Shown: one piece after another, positions 59,428-64,000 of the stretch
Position numbering within the stretch: position 1 is the stretch's first letter
How the letters are laid out: each line of letters begins with the position of its first letter
DNA from: Acidimicrobiia bacterium
Lineage (GTDB): Bacteria; Actinomycetota; Acidimicrobiia; IMCC26256; PALSA-610
Assembly: GCA_026002935.1 (NCBI GenBank)
Contig: BPGH01000001.1
Location: forward strand, 1,413,965-1,477,964
DNA length: 64,000 bases
Reading direction: 5' to 3'
Notes under the pieces: model-generated
What the model was told of the DNA's origin: nothing
What the model saw: the letters and a program-made list of their open reading frames with translations, nothing else
The model's database searches: none
Position numbers and translations under genes: made by a program

Positions 59428-59448
59428 CTAAGGTGAGGCCCTCCTTAG
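59428..59448. promoter_or_regulatory. IdeR/DtxR-type iron box in a divergent promoter
   Basis: The 19-mer TAAGGTGAGGCCCTCCTTA (59429-59447) matches the IdeR consensus TTAGGTTAGGCTAACCTAA at 13 of 19 positions and has arms CTAAGG/CCTTAG. It lies between the divergent siderophore-binding and permease operons, so both should be repressed by IdeR with iron. Confidence 0.75.
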
Positions 59449-59479
59449 TAGATCCCTGCGATCCGCGCCTCCGCAAGTC

Positions 59480-60541
59480 GTGACCGACGTCCTCGCCCCA
59501 GCCCATCCGCCGCCCACCGGCGCGCCCACGCGCACCCGCAAGGGCACGCGTTCACGCGCGCTCGGTGCCGTCGGGCTCGGCCTCGCGCTCACCGGCGCGC
59601 TCGCGTGCTCGATCGCGATCGGCGCGAAGGCGATCCCGCTCGGCGTCGTGCGCGACGCGCTCGTCGCGTACGACCACGCGCTCGACGACCACGTGATCGT
59701 GCGCGAGCTGCGCGTCCCGCGCACCGCGCTCGGGCTCGCCGTCGGCGCCGCGCTCGGCCTGGCGGGCGCGGTCATGCAGGGCGTCACCCGCAACCCGCTC
59801 GCCGACCCCGGCCTGCTCGGCGTCAGCGCGGGCGCCGCGCTCGGCGTCGTGACGGCCCTGTCGGTCTTCTCGGTCACCGCCCCGCTCGGCTTCGTGTGGT
59901 TCGCGTTCGCGGGCGCGGCGCTCGCCGGTGCCGTCGTGTACGGGCTGGGTGCGCTCGGGCGCGGTGGCGCGACGCCCGTCAAGCTCGCGATCGCGGGCGC
60001 GGCCGTGTCGGCCCTGCTGGGCTCGGTCACGGCGGCATTCCTGCTCCTCGACACCGCGACCCTCGACCAGTACCGGTTCTGGGCGGTCGGGTCGGTCGCC
60101 GGTCGTGACCCCGCCGTGCTCGTGCAGCTCTCCCCGTTCCTGGTCGCCGGCGCGGCGCTCGCCCTCGCGTCGGCGCGCGGGCTCGACGGCCTCGCGCTCG
60201 GCGACGACGTCGCGCGTGCGCTCGGCCAGCGTGTCGCGCTCGTGCGCGCGGTGGCGGCGGCGTCGGTCGTGCTGCTGTGCGGCGCGGCCACCGCGGCGGC
60301 CGGACCGATCCTGTTCGTCGGGCTCACCGTCCCGCACGCCGCCCGGGCGCTCACCGGGCCCGCGCACCGATGGCTGCTGCCGTACTCGGCGGTGATGGGC
60401 GCGATCCTGCTGCTGCTCGCCGACGTCGTCGGGCGCGTGGTGGTGCGGCCCGGTGAGCTCGAGGTGGGCATCGTCATCGCGTTCCTCAGCGCGCCCGTGT
60501 TCATCGCGTTCGTCCGCCGGCGCCGGATCGCGGAGCTGTGA
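59480..60541 (+). CDS. FecCD-family iron-siderophore ABC permease
   Basis: A 353-residue BtuC/FecC-type permease with about 10 membrane segments. Family motifs: VRELRVPRTALGLAVGAALGLAGAVMQGVTRNPLADPGLLGVS and the C-terminal 'GPILFVGLTVPHAARAL'. GTG start about 30 nt downstream of the IdeR box. It pairs with the permease starting at 60546 and with the ATPase at 61646. Confidence 0.93.
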   Translation: MTDVLAPAHPPPTGAPTRTRKGTRSRALGAVGLGLALTGALACSIAIGAKAIPLGVVRDALVAYDHALDDHVIVRELRVPRTALGLAVGAALGLAGAVMQGVTRNPLADPGLLGVSAGAALGVVTALSVFSVTAPLGFVWFAFAGAALAGAVVYGLGALGRGGATPVKLAIAGAAVSALLGSVTAAFLLLDTATLDQYRFWAVGSVAGRDPAVLVQLSPFLVAGAALALASARGLDGLALGDDVARALGQRVALVRAVAAASVVLLCGAATAAAGPILFVGLTVPHAARALTGPAHRWLLPYSAVMGAILLLLADVVGRVVVRPGELEVGIVIAFLSAPVFIAFVRRRRIAEL

Positions 60542-60545
60542 GCCG

Positions 60546-61649
60546 GTGAGCACCGCGACCCTCGACGCGCCCGCGGCCGGGCTGCGCGCCCGGGGCCGCG
60601 CCCTGGTGCACCGGCCGCCCGTCGCCGTGCGGGTCGGGCCCTGCTCGACCCGGCTCGACGTGCGCGCGGCGGTGGTTTCGACGGTCCTCGCCGCCGTCAC
60701 CGTGTTCGGGCTCGCGTGGAGCGTGAGCGTCGGCGACTACCCGATCCCGCTCGGCGACGTGTTCCGCCAGCTCGCCGGCCTCGGCGGCGACACCGCCACC
60801 GCGTTCGTCGTCGAGACGCTGCGGCTGCCGCGCGCGCTCACGGGCGTGCTCGTCGGCGCGGCGTTCGGCGTCTCGGGCCAGATCTTCCAGCGCATGGTCC
60901 GCAACCCGCTCGCCAGCCCCGACATCCTCGGCGTGTCGTCGGGCGCGGCGGCCGCGGCCGTGTTCGCCGTGGTCGTCGTGAGCGCCTCCAGCGCGACCGT
61001 GACCCGCTTCGCGCTCGCCGGGTCGCTGCTCACCGTCGTCGTGATCTACCTGCTCGCCATCCGCCAGGGCCTCTCCAGCTACCGCCTCGTGCTCGTCGGC
61101 ATCGGCATCACCGCGATGCTCGACGCGGTCGTCGCATACCTGCTCACCCGCGCCGAGATCTACGACGCGCAGCGGGCGACGCTGTGGCTGACCGGCAGCC
61201 TGAACGGCCGGAGCTGGGAGTACGTGCGGCCGCTCTGCCTCGCGCTCGCGGTCCTCGTGCCGGTGGCGATCGCTGCGTCCCGGTCGCTGCGCGCGCTCGA
61301 GCTCGGTGACGACTGCGCCCGCGCCCTCGGCGTCGGCGTCGCGCGCGCCAAGCTCGCGCTGAGCCTCGCCGGCGCGGGGCTCGCCGCCGTGGCGACCGCC
61401 GCCGCCGGCCCCGTCGGCTTCGTCGCGCTCGTCGCACCGCAGATCGCCCGCCGCCTCGTCGGCACCCGGGCGCCCGGGCTCGTCCCCGCCGGGCTGGTCG
61501 GCGCGGCGATCGTGGTGTACGCCGACCTCGCGGCCCGGCGGCTGTTCGCACCCACCGAGCTGCCGGTCGGCGTCCTCACGGCGATGATCGGCGCGCCGTA
61601 CCTGCTGTGGCTGCTCGCGCGGGCCAACCGGATCGGGGTCGGCGGGTGA
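60546..61649 (+). CDS. FecCD-family iron-siderophore ABC permease
   Basis: A 367-residue second permease. It carries the same motif set ([44 protein letters not shown], then '[17 protein letters not shown]'). The first 70 or so residues are an extra hydrophilic segment before the first helix. The GTG is the one 4 nt after the stop of the first permease. Heterodimeric permease pairs of this kind are typical for siderophore importers. Confidence 0.92.
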   Translation: MSTATLDAPAAGLRARGRALVHRPPVAVRVGPCSTRLDVRAAVVSTVLAAVTVFGLAWSVSVGDYPIPLGDVFRQLAGLGGDTATAFVVETLRLPRALTGVLVGAAFGVSGQIFQRMVRNPLASPDILGVSSGAAAAAVFAVVVVSASSATVTRFALAGSLLTVVVIYLLAIRQGLSSYRLVLVGIGITAMLDAVVAYLLTRAEIYDAQRATLWLTGSLNGRSWEYVRPLCLALAVLVPVAIAASRSLRALELGDDCARALGVGVARAKLALSLAGAGLAAVATAAAGPVGFVALVAPQIARRLVGTRAPGLVPAGLVGAAIVVYADLAARRLFAPTELPVGVLTAMIGAPYLLWLLARANRIGVGG

Positions 61650-62497
61650 GCGCGCGCGACGCGGGCGGCCGCCACCCGGCGCGGCTCGTCGGTGAACGGT
61701 TGCGGCTCGCCTACGACGACCGAGTGGTGGTCGAGGACCTGTCGGTCGCGATCCCGACCGGCCGCCTGTCGGTGATCGTCGGGCCCAACGCCTGCGGCAA
61801 GTCGACCCTCCTGCGCGCGCTCGCCCGCCTGCTCGCGCCCCGCCACGGCGCCGTGCTGCTCGACGGCGACGAGATCCGCCGCCTGCCGACCCGCGAGGTC
61901 GCGCGGCGGCTCGGGATGCTGCCGCAGCAGCCCGTCGCACCCGACGGCATCGTCGTCGCCGACCTCGTCGCGCGCGGCCGGCACCCCCACCAGCGGTGGT
62001 TCCGGCAGTGGTCGACCGCCGACGCGCGTGCGGTCGAACGCGCGCTCGTGGTGACCGGCACCGCGGACCTCGCCGACCGGCCCGTCGACGAGCTGTCGGG
62101 CGGGCAGCGTCAGCGCGTCTGGATCGCGATGGCCCTCGCGCAGGACACGCCGATCCTGCTGCTCGACGAGCCGACGACCTTCCTCGACCTCGCCCACCAG
62201 GTGGACGTGCTCGACCTGCTGCGCGAGCTGAACGTGCGCGACGGCCGGACGATCGTCTGCGTGCTGCACGACCTCAACCTCGCGTGCCGCTACGCGGACC
62301 ACCTGGTCGCGATGCGCGCCGGTGCGGTCGTCGCCGAGGGAAGGCCGGGCGACGTCGTCACCGAGGCCACGGTGGAGCACGTCTTCGGCCTCGCGGCGAA
62401 GGTGGTCACCGACCCGGTCGCCGGCACGCCGATGGTCGTCCCGATCGGGCGCGGGCCCGGCGCCGGCGCGCCCGGCGCGCAGGAGGGGGGATCGTGA
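61646..62497 (+). CDS. Iron-siderophore ABC transporter ATPase
   Basis: A 283-residue FepC/FecE-type ATPase. Walker [11 protein letters not shown]-loop '[12 protein letters not shown]', signature LSGGQRQR, Walker [17 protein letters not shown] and '[13 protein letters not shown]' are intact. The C-terminal 15 residues ([12 protein letters not shown]-type) come from the 56-bp duplication. The GTG overlaps the permease stop; its stop overlaps a 19-codon ORF. Confidence 0.94.
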   Translation: MSARDAGGRHPARLVGERLRLAYDDRVVVEDLSVAIPTGRLSVIVGPNACGKSTLLRALARLLAPRHGAVLLDGDEIRRLPTREVARRLGMLPQQPVAPDGIVVADLVARGRHPHQRWFRQWSTADARAVERALVVTGTADLADRPVDELSGGQRQRVWIAMALAQDTPILLLDEPTTFLDLAHQVDVLDLLRELNVRDGRTIVCVLHDLNLACRYADHLVAMRAGAVVAEGRPGDVVTEATVEHVFGLAAKVVTDPVAGTPMVVPIGRGPGAGAPGAQEGGS

Positions 62498-62560
62498 CCG
62501 CAGCGCAGCACCCCGGCGCCGGCGCGCCGGGCGCGCAGGAGGAGCGAACGTGACCGCAGC
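62456..62560 (+). repeat. 56-bp tandem duplication carrying a ribosome-binding site and start codon
   Basis: The segment at 62456-62504 recurs at 62512-62560 with about 4 mismatches in 49 nt, an offset of 56. Each copy has an AGGAGG-type ribosome-binding site and GTGACCGCAGC. The result is two successive starts, one opening a 19-codon ORF and the other the siderophore-interacting protein. Confidence 0.8.
62494..62553 (+). CDS. 19-residue mini-ORF created by duplication
   Basis: [19 protein letters not shown] starts at a GTG 6 nt or so after AGGAGG and overlaps the ATPase stop (GTGA). It ends at a TGA overlapping the next gene's GTG (GTGA). The peptide has no known domain and looks like the C-terminus of the ATPase read through the duplication. 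It may only pass ribosomes from the ATPase gene to the SIP gene (translational coupling). Not in the ORF track because of its size. Confidence 0.4.
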   Translation: MTAAQHPGAGAPGAQEERT

Positions 62561-63701
62561 ACCCCACTCCGGGGACGCCGCCGCGACCGGGCCGCAGGCC
62601 GACCCGGTCGCCGAGCTGATGGCCGCCGCGGGCCCGGCGATCCTCGAGGAGCTCGACGAGGCGTACCCGGCGTCGCTGCTGCTCGTCGGGCGGATCCTCG
62701 GCGGGCGCACCGGCGCGACCGACGCGCGCATCGTCGGCCTCGACCGCAACGGCGTCGAGCTCCTGCTGCGCGACGGCGGCCACGACCACCCCGTGCGCGT
62801 CGAGTTCGCCGAGCCCGTCACCGACGCCGACCTGATCACCCGCGCGCTGTTCGACCTCGTCCGCCGGGCGCGGGCGGAGTCGGGCGAGGAGGGCGAGACC
62901 GAGGCCGAGCGGATCGACCGCGAGCGCGAACGGCTGCGCACGTTCTTCACGACCGTCGCCTCCGTCGAGGACGTGCACCCGCACCTGCGCCGGATCACCC
63001 TGCGCGGCGGCGACCTCGCGACCTTCGAGCCGGTCGGCCCCGACACGTTCGTGTACTTCCTGCTGCCGCCGCCCGGCCGGCGCGAGCTGACCGTCGACCG
63101 GACGTTCACCTGGGAGCTCCACGCCCGCATGCCCGAGGACGAGCGTCCGGTCGGCGCGTACTACACGGTGCGGCGGTGGCGGCCCGACGTGCAGGAGGCC
63201 GACGTGCTCGTCGTGCTGCACGGCGACGACGGGCACGCGTCCCGGTGGGCGGCGCGGGCCGCGCCCGGCGACCCGGTCGCGATCTGGGGCCCGCGCACCG
63301 CCTACCACCCGCCGCCGGGCACCGCGCACCTCCTCGTCGTCGCGGACGACACCGCGCTGCCGGCGGCCGCGTCGGTGCTCGAACAGCTCCCGCCGGGCAC
63401 GACCGCGACGGTCCTCGCCGAGGTGGCGGGCGAGGACGAGCACCAGGAGCTCCCCGGCGGCGAGGGGATCGACGTGACCTGGCTCCACCGCGACGGCGCG
63501 GCGCCCGGCACGACGACCCTGCTCCCCGACGCGGTGCGGGCCCTGCCGCCGCTGCCGGCGCGCACCTACGTGTGGGGCGGCGGCGAGAGCCGCGCCATGA
63601 CCGCGATCCGCCGCCACGTGCGGTCCGAGCGCGGCCTGCCCCGCGACGCGGTGTCGCTCCTCGCCTACTGGCGCCGGACCGAGGACGGGGCCGCCCGCTG
63701 A
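62550..63701 (+). CDS. Siderophore-interacting protein (FAD-binding reductase) with DUF2470-like N-terminus
   Basis: A 383-residue protein in two parts. Residues about 20-120 resemble DUF2470 (HPVRVEFAEPVTDADLITRALFDLVRRAR), a heme/FMN-linked domain. Residues about 135-383 are a SIP-type FAD domain: 'RTFFTTVASVEDVHPHLRRITLRG', 'FVYFLLPPPG', the FAD loop 'GAYYTVRRWRP', NAD-side 'HLLVVADDTALPAAASVLEQLP' and 'YVWGGGESRAMTAIRRHVR'. SIPs reduce ferric siderophores to release iron. It ends the permease operon, with the stop inside a 16-bp repeat. Confidence 0.92.
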   Translation: MTAAPHSGDAAATGPQADPVAELMAAAGPAILEELDEAYPASLLLVGRILGGRTGATDARIVGLDRNGVELLLRDGGHDHPVRVEFAEPVTDADLITRALFDLVRRARAESGEEGETEAERIDRERERLRTFFTTVASVEDVHPHLRRITLRGGDLATFEPVGPDTFVYFLLPPPGRRELTVDRTFTWELHARMPEDERPVGAYYTVRRWRPDVQEADVLVVLHGDDGHASRWAARAAPGDPVAIWGPRTAYHPPPGTAHLLVVADDTALPAAASVLEQLPPGTTATVLAEVAGEDEHQELPGGEGIDVTWLHRDGAAPGTTTLLPDAVRALPPLPARTYVWGGGESRAMTAIRRHVRSERGLPRDAVSLLAYWRRTEDGAAR

Positions 63702-63715
63702 CGGGGCCGCCCGCT
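63684..63715 (+). repeat. 16-bp tandem repeat at the end of the SIP gene
   Basis: GACGGGGCCGCCCGCT is repeated twice head-to-tail (63684-63699, 63700-63715), with the SIP stop codon formed at the junction (TGA at 63699-63701). A third, partial copy follows (GACGGCGCCG). Slippage could easily change the last residues of the protein. Confidence 0.7.
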
Positions 63716-63892
63716 GACGGCGCCGTCGGGTGACAACCGGCGCGGCGTACGCGAGGATCACGCCGGGTCGCGCGCGGCCGCGGCCCGCGGGTTCGTCGGC
63801 GGGGCGGGTGGTCCGCGAGGCGACATCGTGTGCGAGTTCGGGGGGAGCGGCGCGCGGGGCGGGACGTGCGCGACCGGGGTCGGCCCGCGCCC

Positions 63893-64000
63893 GTGAGCCC
63901 GCGCCGGGAACCCCGCTGGGGCAACCGGGCGCTCGCCCGGGCCGAACGGCTCCGCGCCCGCCGCATCGCGTGGTACGTCCGGTCGGCCCCGCCCGCCCCC
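63893..64000 (+). CDS. Possible start of a hypothetical protein (3' partial)
   Basis: A GTG opens a frame of 36 codons running to the window edge: MSPRREPRWGNRALARAERLRARR. It is highly basic and could be the N-terminus of a membrane or DNA-binding protein. There is no clear ribosome-binding site, and the window ends before any domain appears. Codon usage fits, but the evidence is thin. Confidence 0.3.
   Translation, partial: MSPRREPRWGNRALARAERLRARRIAWYVRSAPPAP

Noticed and set aside
1-64000. CRISPR array, prophage or insertion sequence
   Set aside because: No regularly spaced repeats, transposase, integrase, capsid or Cas proteins were found in the frames.

Overview
The window is about 64 kb of very GC-rich, densely coded DNA. 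Start codons are often GTG, stop/start overlaps (ATGA, GTGA) are frequent, and several genes look leaderless (a -10 hexamer directly before the start codon). An IdeR/DtxR-type iron box, a Ddn-like deazaflavin (F420) reductase, an arylsulfatase with the formylglycine motif, and large numbers of CoA-ligases, acyl-CoA dehydrogenases, crotonases and MaoC-type hydratases point to an actinomycete. The gene mix resembles Acidimicrobiia or similar soil/aquatic lineages more than Streptomyces, but that placement is inference. No phage, insertion sequence or CRISPR array was found.

Layout. 0-7 kb: the end of a luciferase-like oxidoreductase, then a LivK / MFS-LivF / LivHMG uptake system compressed into three genes. 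7-16 kb: amidohydrolase, GntR regulator, alpha/beta hydrolase, cytochrome P450, sulfatase, Rieske oxygenase and an MDR reductase. 15.9-22.9 kb: PQQ-propeller lipoprotein, SnoaL-like protein, a frameshifted LivK-like protein, TetR, a second amidohydrolase and a PHB-depolymerase-like lipoprotein. 23-35.8 kb: a CoA-ester catabolic block with two CaiB/BaiF CoA-transferases, two acyl-CoA ligases, four crotonases, a DECR-like SDR, a double-hotdog dehydratase and an acyl-CoA dehydrogenase. 35.8-42.2 kb: MarR/MFS, frameshifted GNAT, a polar amino-acid ABC transporter and threonine ammonia-lyase. 42.4-43.4 kb: a frameshifted Mrr-type nuclease. 43.5-48.7 kb: a TetR-headed operon of di-iron protein, acyl-CoA ligase, SDR and hydratase-2. 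48.7-54.5 kb: ROK kinase, a heavily frameshifted aconitase, Gfo/Idh/MocA oxidoreductase, Ddn-like protein and tRNA-Arg(CCT). 54.8-64 kb: an iron-siderophore locus with three binding lipoproteins, an alpha/beta hydrolase, two FecCD permeases, an ATPase and a siderophore-interacting reductase around one IdeR-like box.

How it fits together. The first 36 kb reads as uptake and stepwise oxidation of a bulky, possibly sulfated or isoprenoid/steroid-like carbon source: import, hydrolysis, P450 and Rieske oxidation, CoA activation, then beta-oxidation-like steps. Four promoters in this block (LivK operon, GntR, acyl-CoA ligase, dehydratase operon) share a core ATAYGTTRTRYA, and two of them carry an identical 19-bp box. 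This suggests one regulon, possibly under the GntR protein. The substrate cannot be named from sequence.

Five genes carry frameshifts. Four are single +1 changes in short G or C runs; aconitase has many indels over about 2 kb. Because catalytic motifs survive, assembly error is at least as likely as true decay.
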